Below the pieces are notes generated by a model. The model saw only the letters and a program-made list of their open reading frames with translations, had not been told where the DNA came from and searched no databases. From positions 62,001-126,000 of the forward strand of contig NZ_KB892461.1 in the NCBI RefSeq assembly GCF_000373805.1: 64,000 nucleotides of DNA, read 5' to 3'. Position 1 is the first letter of the stretch. Each line of letters starts with the position of its first letter. The position numbers were made by a program, and so were the translations under genes. Source of the stretch: Corynebacterium pilosum DSM 20521 = CIP 103422. Lineage in GTDB: Bacteria; Actinomycetota; Actinomycetes; Mycobacteriales; Mycobacteriaceae. Below are positions 32,604 through 41,536 of the stretch, piece after piece.

Positions 32604-34250
32604 ATGAAGGAACCTCAACGTCGGCGCGGCCTCGGCATCGGCAATATTGCCGACGAGCTGCCACGTTTAGGCGCCGCTGGTTCCCGCTCCGCGCTGCTTA
32701 ATCAGGGCCCCGACACGGCCCCGGATACTGAGAAGTCATTGTATGCCCCGCCGCGGGAGCTCAATCGGTTCATGGTGTTGCGCATCGTCGGCACTGTCGG
32801 TGCGTTGTTGATCGGCATCGGTGCCCTCGGCGCGGGTGCACTCCCCGTGGTGGGCAACCCTTTCAATAATCTTCCGGGCGGCGCGATCATGGCGCGCATG
32901 CTCCAAGCATCGTCAGTGATCGTGTTAGTCGGCGTGGCGATGCTCGTTGTCGCTTGGGTGTTGATGGGCCCGTTTTTGACCGGCCGTAACCACGCCTCGT
33001 CGATAAGTCCCGGCATGATCATGCGGACCTTTGTTGCGTGGACCATTCCGCTTCTGTTCACCGCCCCGATTTTCACCCAAGACATTTATTCCTATCTGGC
33101 CCAAGGCTCCATCGTCGCCCAGGGTATGGATCCCTATGCCGCCGGCCCCGTGGAACTGCTCGGACGCGAGCATCACCTTGCACGCTCCGTCCCATTTATA
33201 TGGGCTGAGTCCCCCAGCCCATATGGCCCCGTCGCGTTGGGGATCGCCGCGCTGATCTCCCGCCTCACAAACGATTCGATATTGCTGGGCGTACTCGCTC
33301 ACCGCGCCGTATCCCTCGTCGGCTTACTCGGAGCCGCGTGGGCGATCACCAGATTGGCTCGGCGCTGCCGTGTCGCTCCAGCGACCGCTCTATGGCTGGG
33401 CATCCTCAATCCGCTCACCATCCTCCACCTCGTCGGCGGAATTCACAATGAGTCCCTTCTGTTGGGCTTCATGCTTGTCGGTGTGGAAGTCGGCTTGCAG
33501 GGCATTTCGCTTATCGACGAACACCCCTCCCGCGCCTGGGCATTAATTATTGCGTCCGGCGCCCTGATCACCTGTGCCGGAATGGTGAAAGTGACAGGCT
33601 TTATGGCCCTGGGATTCGTCGGAATGGCGCTGGCGCGTGCGTGGGGCGGGTGGTCCGGCATACTCAAGGCAGTCGTCGTTCAGGTGCTTCTGCTGGTCGG
33701 TACCGCCTTGCTGGTGGCGTGGATAACCGGCATTGGTTTTGGGTGGGTCACCGGACAAGGTGGTGCTGCCACGATTCGTAGCTGGCTGTCGATGAGCACC
33801 AATATCGGCGTCGTTTTCGGATTTCTGGGGATGCTGCTTGGCCTGGGAGATCACACTGACGCGATGCTTCTGCTCACTCGCGGGATTGGCATCCTCATAG
33901 CCGGGCTGTTTATGCTGCGCATGCTGCTTGCCACCTTCCGTGGCTCCATTCACCCCGTCGGCGGGTTGGGCGTGGCGACATTCGTCCTTGTTCTCTTGTT
34001 CCCCGTAGTCCATCCCTGGTACATGCTGTGGGCCATCGTGCCGCTGGCTGCATGGGCTAATCGCACCTTCTTCCGCGGGGCAGTGGTGATCTACTCTGCA
34101 TTCTTCAGCTTCATCGTGCTGCCACGTGGTCAATCGCTGCCTCCGGGGACGGTGGCGTCAATTTATATTAGTGCGCTGGTGAGCTGTCTGCTGCTGGCAT
34201 TGCTTGCTTGGATCTGGCTTCGGTCGCAGCGACTGCGTAGGCTACTGTAG
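32604..34250 (+). CDS. mptB: Alpha-(1->6)-mannopyranosyltransferase MptB
   Basis: Polyprenyl-phosphomannose-dependent GT-C transferase that starts the alpha-1,6-mannan backbone of lipomannan/lipoarabinomannan in Corynebacteriales. The 548-residue protein has a cytosolic N-terminus (about 60 residues), about 12 membrane helices and the GT-C signature region FTQDIYSYLAQGSIVAQGMDPYAAGP in the first extracytoplasmic loop, with the metal-binding Asp. NPLTILHLVGGIHNESLLLG and HPWYMLWAIVPLAAWANR are family-typical. Position between sufR and an ABC transporter is shared with mycobacteria. The downstream ABC genes follow at 5 nt. Confidence 0.92.
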   Translation: MKEPQRRRGLGIGNIADELPRLGAAGSRSALLNQGPDTAPDTEKSLYAPPRELNRFMVLRIVGTVGALLIGIGALGAGALPVVGNPFNNLPGGAIMARMLQASSVIVLVGVAMLVVAWVLMGPFLTGRNHASSISPGMIMRTFVAWTIPLLFTAPIFTQDIYSYLAQGSIVAQGMDPYAAGPVELLGREHHLARSVPFIWAESPSPYGPVALGIAALISRLTNDSILLGVLAHRAVSLVGLLGAAWAITRLARRCRVAPATALWLGILNPLTILHLVGGIHNESLLLGFMLVGVEVGLQGISLIDEHPSRAWALIIASGALITCAGMVKVTGFMALGFVGMALARAWGGWSGILKAVVVQVLLLVGTALLVAWITGIGFGWVTGQGGAATIRSWLSMSTNIGVVFGFLGMLLGLGDHTDAMLLLTRGIGILIAGLFMLRMLLATFRGSIHPVGGLGVATFVLVLLFPVVHPWYMLWAIVPLAAWANRTFFRGAVVIYSAFFSFIVLPRGQSLPPGTVASIYISALVSCLLLALLAWIWLRSQRLRRLL

Positions 34251-34255
34251 GACGA

Positions 34256-35182
34256 GTGACTACGACTTTTGACGGGCCCGCGCTGCGCGTTGACAACGTG
34301 GTGAAGCGTTTCGGGTCGAAGACAGCTGTCGATGGGTTAAGTTTTACCGCCCGCCGCGGTGAGATTCTCGCTCTGCTGGGCCCAAATGGCGCCGGCAAGA
34401 CCACCACCATCGAGATGTGCGAGGGCTTCCAGTCCCCTACCTCGGGCTCGATCTCTGTGTTGGGCCTTGACCCGACCACTCAGGGCGAGCAGGTGCGTGC
34501 CCGGATTGGCATCATGCTCCAAGGTGGCGGTTCCTACAACAGCATCACCGTCTGCGACATGCTGCGGCTCTCAGCCAGCTATAACGAGGACCCGCATGAT
34601 CCTCAGTGGCTCATGGAACTCTTGAGGCTGGAAGGCGTAGCGAAAACCACTTACAAACGCCTGTCCGGAGGCCAAAAGCAGCGCTTATCGCTCGCCCTGG
34701 CGATGATCGGCCGACCCGAAATGATCTTTCTCGACGAGCCCACCGCGGGCATGGATGCGCAATCGCGCCTCGCGGTGTGGGACATCGTCAACGCCATGCG
34801 TAACGACGGAACCACGGTCATCCTCACCACCCACCTGATGGATGAGGCTGAATCCTTGGCCGACCACGTCGTCATCGTGGACCACGGCCAGATCGTGGCC
34901 GAAGGCACCCCGAGCGAGCTCACGGCTGATAACGCAGCGGACTACCTCACCTTCGAAACGGAATCACCTTTCGATCTCGCCGCTGCCGAGGCCGAGGGAG
35001 TAACTGCGCGTTCTGACCGTCCGCTGCACTATCGCCTCGACCACCCTGCGTCACCGGAACTTATCGCGGCGGTCTCCGCGGAGGCTGCGCGCCAAGGTGT
35101 TTTGATCCGCAGCCTGGGGGTTCGTCATCGCAACTTGGAAGAAGTCTTTTTGGACATCACCGGACGAGAGCTGAGGAGCTAG
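34256..35182 (+). CDS. ABC transporter ATP-binding protein (DrrA-like)
   Basis: A 308-residue ATPase of the ABC-2 exporter class. Walker A LGPNGAGKTTTIEMCEG (near residue 41), signature LSGGQKQRLSLALAMIG, Walker B MIFLDEPTAGMDAQSR, switch LTTHLMDEAESLADHVVIVDHG. The C-terminal 90 residues form the extra domain common in DrrA/CcmA-like proteins, ending LEEVFLDITGREL. GTG 34256 lies 5 nt after mptB and the permease starts 3 nt after its end. The substrate is unknown; the fixed neighbours mptB and ctaA would suit a lipid, glycolipid or haem-related cargo. Confidence 0.93.
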   Translation: MTTTFDGPALRVDNVVKRFGSKTAVDGLSFTARRGEILALLGPNGAGKTTTIEMCEGFQSPTSGSISVLGLDPTTQGEQVRARIGIMLQGGGSYNSITVCDMLRLSASYNEDPHDPQWLMELLRLEGVAKTTYKRLSGGQKQRLSLALAMIGRPEMIFLDEPTAGMDAQSRLAVWDIVNAMRNDGTTVILTTHLMDEAESLADHVVIVDHGQIVAEGTPSELTADNAADYLTFETESPFDLAAAEAEGVTARSDRPLHYRLDHPASPELIAAVSAEAARQGVLIRSLGVRHRNLEEVFLDITGRELRS

Positions 35183-35185
35183 CAC

Positions 35186-35953
35186 ATGCCTGCCAATTCC
35201 ATCGCCCCTGGAACCTTTACACCGGCTCCCCGCCGCGCTTCCCCATGGAAGATGGCCCTTGCCCAGGGACGCATCGAGTCCAAGCTTATGCTCCAGCACG
35301 GCGAGCAGATTTTGCTGAACATCATCATCCCTGTGGTGGTCCTGATTGCCGCAGCCAACCTGCCTCTCTTAGGCGATGCAACCGTCAACGATATCGTCCC
35401 CATGGTCTTCGCCATGGCAGCCACCAGTGCGGGTTTTACTGGCCAGGCAATTTCTCTGGCGTTTGATCGTCGTTACGGCGCCCTGAAACGCACCGGCGCC
35501 TCCGGCGTACCAAGGTGGACAATCATCGCCGGAAAAATTATCGGCGTGCTCACCATGACCGCAGTTCAGCTGATCATCATCAGCACAGTAGCGATCATCG
35601 TCGGTTGGCGCGTGACGCTACTCGGGGCCATTATGGGTGCGATCGCCCTATTCATCGGCGTGATTTGCTTCACGTCATTAGGCCTGCTGATGGGCGGTTC
35701 CCTGCGCTCAGAGCTGGTGCTCGGCCTAGCTAACTTGATCTGGATGATCCTGATCGGCATTGTCGGTTTCGTCGTCTATATCGGGGCGATCGCCAATCCT
35801 GGCCTGTGGGTTCTGGTGCCCACGGTTGCCCTGACAACGGTGATTGACGCAGCCTTTCGGGGCGGTATTCACCTTGTCGGATGGCTGGTGTTGTTGGCGT
35901 GGGCGCTCGTCGGCACGCTCGCTGCTGTGAAGTGGTTCCGCTTTGACGGATAG
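35186..35953 (+). CDS. ABC-2 type transporter permease
   Basis: A 255-residue permease with six predicted helices (ILLNIIIPVVVLIAAANL, VPMVFAMAATSAGFTGQAISLAF, IIGVLTMTAVQLIIISTVAIIVG, LLGAIMGAIALFIGVICFTSLGLLMGG, LVLGLANLIWMILIGIVGFVVYIGAI, LVGWLVLLAWALVGTLAAVKWF) and the coupling-helix region FDRRYGALKRTGASGVPRW that contacts the ATPase. ATG 35186 is 3 nt after the ATPase gene, so the two encode one exporter. Substrate unknown. Confidence 0.92.
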   Translation: MPANSIAPGTFTPAPRRASPWKMALAQGRIESKLMLQHGEQILLNIIIPVVVLIAAANLPLLGDATVNDIVPMVFAMAATSAGFTGQAISLAFDRRYGALKRTGASGVPRWTIIAGKIIGVLTMTAVQLIIISTVAIIVGWRVTLLGAIMGAIALFIGVICFTSLGLLMGGSLRSELVLGLANLIWMILIGIVGFVVYIGAIANPGLWVLVPTVALTTVIDAAFRGGIHLVGWLVLLAWALVGTLAAVKWFRFDG

Positions 35954-36033
35954 TCCGCTACTATTTTCGGCCCTTTCTCCGATATGCTGACGTTCATACC
36001 AAAGATTGATTAACCATGAAGAAGGACAGTGAG

Positions 36034-37020
36034 ATGTCTGTCTCAACTCGTACGGCACCTGATACCCACCCCGCCCACAAAGGTGTGGGGCGCAGCGTGC
36101 GTTTTCAGCGCATCGCCGCGCTTATCCTGTTGTTCGCCCAAGGTGGCATCACCGTCACCGGTTCCCTCGTTCGCGTCACCGGTTCCGGCCTCGGATGCGA
36201 CACCTGGCCGCTGTGCCACGAAGGCTCGCTGGTCCCGGTCGCCGGCGCGGCTCCGTGGATTCACCAAGCCATTGAATTTGGTAACCGCTTGCTCACCTTT
36301 GTGTTAGCTGCGATTGCGCTTGTCGTGTTCATCGCTGTCCTGCGTGCGAAGCGCCGCCGGGAGATTCTCGTGTTGTCCTTCGTCTCCGGTCTCGGCATCA
36401 TCGTCCAAGCGATCTTGGGCGGCATTTCTGTGTTGCTTGATCTGCAGTGGTGGTCGGTGGCTATCCACTTCCTCCCTTCGATGGTCTTGGTGTGGATCGC
36501 AGCACTGCTATATATGCGCATCGCCGAGCCTGACGACGCCCCGCAGGTGCAGCGCTTTAGCAACGCCACTCGTGTCTGGACTGTCGTTGCAGCCATCGCC
36601 CTCTCCGTTGTGCTGTTTACGGGCACGATGGTCACCGGTTCCGGCCCGCATTCCGGCGACGCAGGCGTTGGTATGGAAGGCCGCCTGGAGCTCGACACCG
36701 AGATGCTGGCCTACGTCCACGCAGGGTGCATGTACCTGTACTTGGCTGCAACCCTGGTCGTGGTCTTCCTTTTGTGGCGCCAGAACGCCCCGCAGGACGC
36801 GAGGCGTACCGCGCTGGTTCTCATCGCGATGATCGTGGTGCAATGGGCCGTCGGCGTGGCGCAGTTCTACTTGGGCGTCCCACGCTGGACGGTGCCGGTC
36901 CACATCGGCTTGTCGTCGGTCGTCGTGGCGTTTAGTGCTTTCTTGTATGCGCACGGCCGTCGTCGCCAGTACGGCGAGCGTATCGACGATACTCCTGCGA
37001 TGCAGCACGTATCTGCCTAA
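36034..37020 (+). CDS. ctaA: Haem A synthase CtaA
   Basis: Oxidises haem O to haem A for the aa3 cytochrome oxidase. The 328-residue membrane protein has eight helices arranged as two four-helix bundles. Haem-ligating histidines are seen in HQAIEFGNRLLTFVLAA and AIHFLPSMVLVWIA in the first half, and VHAGCMYLYLA and VHIGLSSVVVAF in the second. GALVRVTGSGLGCxxWPLC is present as GSLVRVTGSGLGCDTWPLCHEG, and VTGSGPHSGD is in the second bundle. Start ATG 36034 is preferred over ATG 36016 because AAGGA lies 7 nt before it. Works with CtaB encoded 1 kb away. Confidence 0.95.
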   Translation: MSVSTRTAPDTHPAHKGVGRSVRFQRIAALILLFAQGGITVTGSLVRVTGSGLGCDTWPLCHEGSLVPVAGAAPWIHQAIEFGNRLLTFVLAAIALVVFIAVLRAKRRREILVLSFVSGLGIIVQAILGGISVLLDLQWWSVAIHFLPSMVLVWIAALLYMRIAEPDDAPQVQRFSNATRVWTVVAAIALSVVLFTGTMVTGSGPHSGDAGVGMEGRLELDTEMLAYVHAGCMYLYLAATLVVVFLLWRQNAPQDARRTALVLIAMIVVQWAVGVAQFYLGVPRWTVPVHIGLSSVVVAFSAFLYAHGRRRQYGERIDDTPAMQHVSA

Positions 37021-37048
37021 AAACCGGTTCAGACACTCTGTCTTTCTG

Positions 37049-37054
37049 TAGCCT
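37049..37054 (+). promoter_or_regulatory. -10 element of qor, leaderless arrangement
   Basis: TAGCCT is followed by 7 nt and ATG 37062; no ribosome binding site is present. Confidence 0.4.
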
Positions 37055-37061
37055 GGGTGTT

Positions 37062-38030
37062 ATGAAAGCCATCCAGATTACCGACCATGGCGGGCCCGAG
37101 GTTCTTACCTACACCGATGTGGCCGAGCCAACCCCTGATGCCGACCACGTCCTCGTTGAGGTCATCGTGGCCGGCATCAATTACATCGACACATACTTCC
37201 GTGAGGGCATTTACCATACGCAACTGCCCTATATTCCCGGCTCCGAGGGCTGCGGCCGAGTTATTTCCGACCCCCGCGGAGAAATAGCTGAGGGCACCGT
37301 CGTCGCGTGGTGCGATGCGCCCGGCTCTTATGCCGAACGCGTCGTCGTCCCGCGCAACCGGCTCGTTGCCGTGCCTGAGAGCTTTGACCATGAGGTAGCG
37401 GCCTCCATGCTGCTGCAGGGCATGACCGCCCACTACCTCATCCACGGGGTTCACGACACTCAGCCCGATGATTCCATTTTGCTCACCGCTGGCGCGGGCG
37501 GGGTCGGTCTGATCGCCACCCAGCTAGCCCGCGCGGCCGGGGCGACAGTATATTCCGTTGTCTCCTCCGACGAGAAGGAGAAGCTTGCCTACGAGGCCGG
37601 CGCGACCGAAGTTTTCCGCTACAGCGATAATCTTGCCGAGGTCGTCCGACGCCGCAACGGCGGCCGCGGCGTCGACGTTGTTCTCGACGGCGTGGGCAAA
37701 GACACCTTCAACGAGTCACTCGAGGCCGTCAAGCCACGCGGCCTAGTGTGCCTGTTCGGTGCGGCTTCCGGCCCTGTTGAGCCGATCGACCCCCAGATCC
37801 TCAATTCTCACGGCTCCATCTTCCTCACCCGCCCCTCCCTTGGCGCATATACCGCCACCGACGATGAGTTCCGCATGCGCGCGCAAGCCATGGTTCGCGG
37901 AGTCGAAGACGGCGTGTTGAAGTTCCGCATTGGGAACAGTTATGCGCTTTCCGACGCTCGCCTGGCCCATGAAGACCTTCACAGCAGAAAGACCACCGGA
38001 TCGGTGGTCTTGAGAGTGCGTGAGTCTTAA
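37062..38030 (+). CDS. qor: NADPH:quinone oxidoreductase (zeta-crystallin-like MDR)
   Basis: A 322-residue medium-chain reductase of the quinone oxidoreductase group, lacking the zinc ligands of alcohol dehydrogenases. Seen: AIQITDHGGPEVLTYTDV, NYIDTYFREGIYHTQLPYIPGSEGCGRV, nucleotide site ILLTAGAGGVGLIATQLARAAGA near residues 146-168, and C-terminal HSRKTTGSVVL. It reduces quinones using NADPH (family knowledge). Conserved neighbour of ctaA/ctaB. Its last codons form a 10-bp hairpin (37990-38012) ahead of the convergent ctaB. Confidence 0.93.
   Translation: MKAIQITDHGGPEVLTYTDVAEPTPDADHVLVEVIVAGINYIDTYFREGIYHTQLPYIPGSEGCGRVISDPRGEIAEGTVVAWCDAPGSYAERVVVPRNRLVAVPESFDHEVAASMLLQGMTAHYLIHGVHDTQPDDSILLTAGAGGVGLIATQLARAAGATVYSVVSSDEKEKLAYEAGATEVFRYSDNLAEVVRRRNGGRGVDVVLDGVGKDTFNESLEAVKPRGLVCLFGAASGPVEPIDPQILNSHGSIFLTRPSLGAYTATDDEFRMRAQAMVRGVEDGVLKFRIGNSYALSDARLAHEDLHSRKTTGSVVLRVRES
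37990..38012. terminator. Hairpin within the 3' end of qor
   Basis: AAGACCACCG, loop GAT, CGGTGGTCTT makes a perfect 10-bp stem 18 nt before the qor stop codon. On the minus strand it is followed by TCTGCTG after the closing CTTT, and on the plus strand by GAGAGTG, so the U-tract is weak. It lies between convergent qor and ctaB. Confidence 0.45.
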
Positions 38031-38047
38031 TTCTCTAGCTTTAGAAC

Positions 38048-38989
38048 TTAGAACAGGGTCAGATTGATTCCCAGTACCTCGGCGATGGTGGTCCAGCCGA
38101 GGACTGCATCGATAGACAGGCCGATGAACAAGATGGCCAAGTAGTTATTCGACAGAATAAACAGTTTGAGTGGCTTGACGTTTTCGCCAGCCTTGACGCC
38201 GTTGTGAAGGCTGGTGGCCATGATGAGGAAGACAGCGCCAGTCACCACTGAGACCACAAGGTAGATCCACGACGTGGCCGGGATGATCAGCAGCGAGGTG
38301 ATCACCGTCAGCCAGGAATAGACCAAGATCTGCTGGGTGGTTTTTACTGGGGATGCGATCACCGGCAGCATAGGCACCTCGGCCTTGGCATAATCATCGC
38401 GATACTTCATGGCCAGCGCCCATGTATGAGGCGGTGTCCAGAAGAAGATGATCATGAACAGGACCACGGCCTGCCACCACTGGTCCGGGGTACCGTCGTT
38501 GACGTTGTCACGGATCACGGCCCAGCCAACTAAGACAGGCATGCAGCCGGCTGCGCCACCCCAAATGACGTTTTGCCAGGTGCGGCGCTTCAGCCACTTG
38601 GTGTAGACGTAGATGTAGAACCAGTTGGTCAGCAGGATAAAGACCGCGGCCAACCAGGAATTACAGACCAGCCACAACCACAACACGCTAGCAATCAACA
38701 GTGCCCAAGCGAAGACAGTCGCCTTTCCCTTGGTGATTTTCGCCCGTACCAACGGACGGGCGCGAGTGCGGCCCATCTTCTGGTCGATGTCATAGTCAGC
38801 GACCATGTTGAAGGTATTGGCGGCACCCGCCCCCATCCAACCCCCGAAGAGCGTGGCGAGGATCAGCCAGACCTCGGTCAGCGTGGGAACTCCACGGTTT
38901 GCCTGCAACATCGCAGGAATTGCTGCGACCAAGAGGAGTTCAATGACCCGAGGCTTTGTCAGTGCTACATAGGCCTTGATCGTCTCCAA
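38048..38989 (-). CDS. ctaB: Protohaem IX farnesyltransferase (haem O synthase) CtaB
   Basis: UbiA-type prenyltransferase that adds farnesyl to haem B, giving haem O, the CtaA substrate. The 313-residue protein has about nine helices and both Asp-rich motifs: [20 protein letters not shown] (NxxxDxxxD) and [18 protein letters not shown] (YxxDYxxxxxPM). Start is TTG 38989 with GAGGAGT 7 nt upstream on the minus strand. It converges on qor and diverges from tkt, with a 390-bp regulatory gap. Confidence 0.95.
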   Translation of the reverse strand: METIKAYVALTKPRVIELLLVAAIPAMLQANRGVPTLTEVWLILATLFGGWMGAGAANTFNMVADYDIDQKMGRTRARPLVRAKITKGKATVFAWALLIASVLWLWLVCNSWLAAVFILLTNWFYIYVYTKWLKRRTWQNVIWGGAAGCMPVLVGWAVIRDNVNDGTPDQWWQAVVLFMIIFFWTPPHTWALAMKYRDDYAKAEVPMLPVIASPVKTTQQILVYSWLTVITSLLIIPATSWIYLVVSVVTGAVFLIMATSLHNGVKAGENVKPLKLFILSNNYLAILFIGLSIDAVLGWTTIAEVLGINLTLF

Positions 38990-39025
38990 GAATTACTCCT
39001 CATTCCATTCGCGCCCATCCGACTG

Positions 39026-39057
39026 GGCCGTGGCAGGTTATCCTGTCACGGCCTTTT
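39026..39057 (+). terminator. Rho-independent terminator upstream of tkt, plus strand
   Basis: GGCCGTGGCAGG, loop TTAT, CCTGTCACGGCC (12 bp with one G-U) is followed by TTTT and then GCGG. It lies upstream of the inferred tkt promoter and behind the start of the divergent ctaB, so it would stop plus-strand transcripts coming from qor across ctaB. Confidence 0.7.
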
Positions 39058-39243
39058 GCGGACTTGTCTACGGAACTAGTCGGATGCCTCCGCTGGAAAG
39101 TTCCCGACGAATTTATCGTCGTTAAGCGCCTGTCATTCCTTCGGACGATGGTACATCCATCACGCCACGTAAGAGTAATCCGACACCACCGTTTCGTGAA
39201 GGTTGCGGATTCAGTGGTGAGACCGCCCACACTGCGCAATCTT

Positions 39244-39268
39244 TTCGCTCATAATACCAATGAGCGAA
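39244..39268 (+). promoter_or_regulatory. Candidate operator of the tkt operon
   Basis: TTCGCTCAT and ATGAGCGAA form a perfect 9-bp inverted repeat with 7-nt spacer AATACCA. It overlaps the -35 position of the promoter implied by TACAGT. Its centre, ATAATACCAAT, is close to the GntR1/GntR2 operator of C. glutamicum as I remember it (ATAGTACCAAT), and tkt is a reported target there. Confidence 0.55.
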
Positions 39269-39278
39269 CTTTTCCAAG

Positions 39279-39284
39279 TACAGT
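39279..39284 (+). promoter_or_regulatory. Candidate -10 element of tkt
   Basis: TACAGT fits TAnAnT and lies 97 nt before the start codon, just downstream of the palindrome. Confidence 0.45.
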
Positions 39285-39381
39285 AGAAAGGGAAGTGATC
39301 CAACACTCTCCTGCACCCGTGGCGCGGTGTTTAACGCACTGGACTACGGGATGCGGATTTTCTACATAAAGCGAGGAAATT

Positions 39382-41493
39382 GTGACTCTGTCCCCTGAAC
39401 TTAAGGCGATGACCGAACGTCGTTACCCAGACGACTGGACCGACAACGACACCCGAGCGATCGATACGGTTCGCGTACTCGCCGCAGATGCCGTGCAGAA
39501 TGTTGGTTCTGGCCACCCAGGTACCGCGATGTCGCTGGCTCCCCTGGCGTACACCCTTTACCAACGCGTCATGAACGTGGATCCGAATGATAAGGACTGG
39601 ATCGGTCGCGACCGCTTCGTCCTCTCCGCTGGCCACTCTTCCCTTACCCAGTACATTCAGCTCTACCTCGGCGGTTTTGGCCTTGAATTGGATGACTTGA
39701 AGGCGCTGCGCACTTGGGGCTCCAAGACCCCGGGCCACCCTGAGTACAACCACACCGACCACGTGGAAATCACCACTGGTCCGCTCGGCCAGGGTTTGGC
39801 TTCCGCTGTCGGCATGGCAATGGCTGCTCGTCGTGAGCGTGGCCTGTTTGACCCTGAGGCCCCGTCTGGCGAATCCCCATTCGACCACTACGTTTATGTC
39901 GTTGCAGGCGACGGCTGCCTCCAGGAGGGCGTTACCTCTGAGGCATCGTCGCTGGCTGGCACCCAGAAGTTGGGCAACCTGATCCTGTTCTGGGACGACA
40001 ACCGAATCTCGATCGAGGACGACACCCAGATCGCGTTCACCGAAGACGTAATGAAGCGCTACGAGGCCTACGGCTGGCAGACCCTTGAGGTCGGATCCGG
40101 CGAAGACGTCGCTGCAATCCTCGAGACAGTCGAAGAAGCGAAGGCAGAGACCACCCGCCCGACCATCATTCGTGTCAAGACCGTCATCGGCTACCCAGCA
40201 CCAACCATGATGAACACCGGTGCAATCCACGGTGCGGCACTGGGCGAGGAAGAGGTCGCTGCTACAAAGAAGGAGCTCGGCTTCGATCCTGAAGTCTCCT
40301 TCCCTGTCGAAGATGACGTGATTAACCACACCCGCAAGCTGGTTGAGCGGGGTGCCGAGAAGCACGCTGAGTGGCAGAAGAAGTTCGACGCATGGGCGGA
40401 GAAGAACCCAGAGCGCAAGGCTCAGCTGGACCGCATGACGGCACGTGAACTGCCTGAGGGCTGGGATGCAGAACTGCCTACCTGGGACGCTGACCCGAAG
40501 GGTGTTGCTACCCGTAAGGCCTCCGAGGCCGTTCTCCAGGAGCTGGGCAAGACCCTGCCTGAGCTGTGGGGTGGCTCCGCTGACTTGGCTGGTTCGAACA
40601 ACACCATCATTAAGGCAGACCCGTCGTTTGGTCCGGAAGAAATTTCCACCGACATGTTCCAGGCCAACCCTTACGGCCGCAACCTGCACTTCGGTATCCG
40701 CGAGCACGCCATGGGCGCCATCATGAACGGCATCGCACTCCACGGCCCCACCCGTGTCTACGGCGGTACCTTCCTGATCTTCTCGGAGTACCTCTACCCC
40801 GCTATCCGCGTGGGTGCTCTCTCCGGTATCGACGGCTACTACGTGTTTACCCACGACTCCATCGGTCTGGGCGAGGACGGCCCAACCCACCAGCCTGTTG
40901 AGACGCTGGCTGCGCTGCGCGCTATCCCGGACCTTGCGGTCCTGCGCCCAGCAGACGCCAACGAGACCACCGCTGCATGGGCGGCAGCCCTGGAGGGCAA
41001 GGAGCAGCCGAAGGCGTTGGCACTGTCGCGCCAGAACCTGCCCGTCCTGGAAGGCACCAAGGAGAAGGCCCGCGAGGGCGTCAAGCGCGGAGCATACGTT
41101 CTTGTCGAGGCGTCCAAGGAGACCCCGGATGTCATCCTGATGGCATCCGGTTCCGAGGTTCAATATGCAGTCGAGGCTGCTCAGAAGCTCGAGGACGAGG
41201 GTGTTGCTACGCGCGTCCTGTCTGTGCCATCGATTGACTGGTTCCTAGAGCAGGACGAGTCCTACCGCAACGAGATCCTGCCTCCAGAGGTCGGCGCACG
41301 CGTTTCTGTTGAAGCAGGAATCGCCATGCCGTGGCACCAGTTCACTGGTACGTTCGGCCGTAACGTCTCGATCGAGCACTTCGGTGCGTCCGCACCGGGT
41401 GCAGAGCTGTTCGAGCGTTTCGGCTTCACCACAGACAATGTTGTGAAGGCTGCTAAGGAGTCCCTCGAACTGATGAGGGAACACACTAAATAA
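39382..41493 (+). CDS. tkt: Transketolase
   Basis: Thiamine-diphosphate enzyme moving two-carbon units between sugar phosphates in the non-oxidative pentose phosphate pathway. The 703-residue protein is full length: [45 protein letters not shown], ThDP-binding [18 protein letters not shown] with downstream Asn ([10 protein letters not shown]), [20 protein letters not shown] with catalytic Glu, and [26 protein letters not shown] 39382 has GAGGAA upstream. First gene of the tkt-tal-zwf-opcA-pgl operon. Highly biased codon use. Confidence 0.98.
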   Translation: MTLSPELKAMTERRYPDDWTDNDTRAIDTVRVLAADAVQNVGSGHPGTAMSLAPLAYTLYQRVMNVDPNDKDWIGRDRFVLSAGHSSLTQYIQLYLGGFGLELDDLKALRTWGSKTPGHPEYNHTDHVEITTGPLGQGLASAVGMAMAARRERGLFDPEAPSGESPFDHYVYVVAGDGCLQEGVTSEASSLAGTQKLGNLILFWDDNRISIEDDTQIAFTEDVMKRYEAYGWQTLEVGSGEDVAAILETVEEAKAETTRPTIIRVKTVIGYPAPTMMNTGAIHGAALGEEEVAATKKELGFDPEVSFPVEDDVINHTRKLVERGAEKHAEWQKKFDAWAEKNPERKAQLDRMTARELPEGWDAELPTWDADPKGVATRKASEAVLQELGKTLPELWGGSADLAGSNNTIIKADPSFGPEEISTDMFQANPYGRNLHFGIREHAMGAIMNGIALHGPTRVYGGTFLIFSEYLYPAIRVGALSGIDGYYVFTHDSIGLGEDGPTHQPVETLAALRAIPDLAVLRPADANETTAAWAAALEGKEQPKALALSRQNLPVLEGTKEKAREGVKRGAYVLVEASKETPDVILMASGSEVQYAVEAAQKLEDEGVATRVLSVPSIDWFLEQDESYRNEILPPEVGARVSVEAGIAMPWHQFTGTFGRNVSIEHFGASAPGAELFERFGFTTDNVVKAAKESLELMREHTK

Positions 41494-41536
41494 TCAATTA
41501 CTGCTTAAAGATTCACCACTGAAAGGATTGAACTTT

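Larger units (their letters stand above)
38990..39381 (+). promoter_or_regulatory. Intergenic control region between ctaB and tkt
   Basis: About 390 bp with no convincing gene. It holds the ctaB ribosome binding site at its left edge, a plus-strand terminator (39026-39057), a 9-bp palindrome (39244-39268), a -10-like TACAGT (39279-39284) and the tkt ribosome binding site GAGGAA before GTG 39382. The stretch 39060-39240 shows nothing I can name. Confidence 0.6.

Noticed and set aside
39064..39369. A 101-codon open frame in the ctaB-tkt gap
   Set aside because: It runs through the palindrome and promoter of tkt, is rich in Arg/His/Pro without any motif, and has no ribosome binding site.
39331..41163. 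A 610-codon open frame antisense to tkt
   Set aside because: Same cause as at acn: biased codons in a highly expressed gene leave the opposite frame open. No recognisable protein family.
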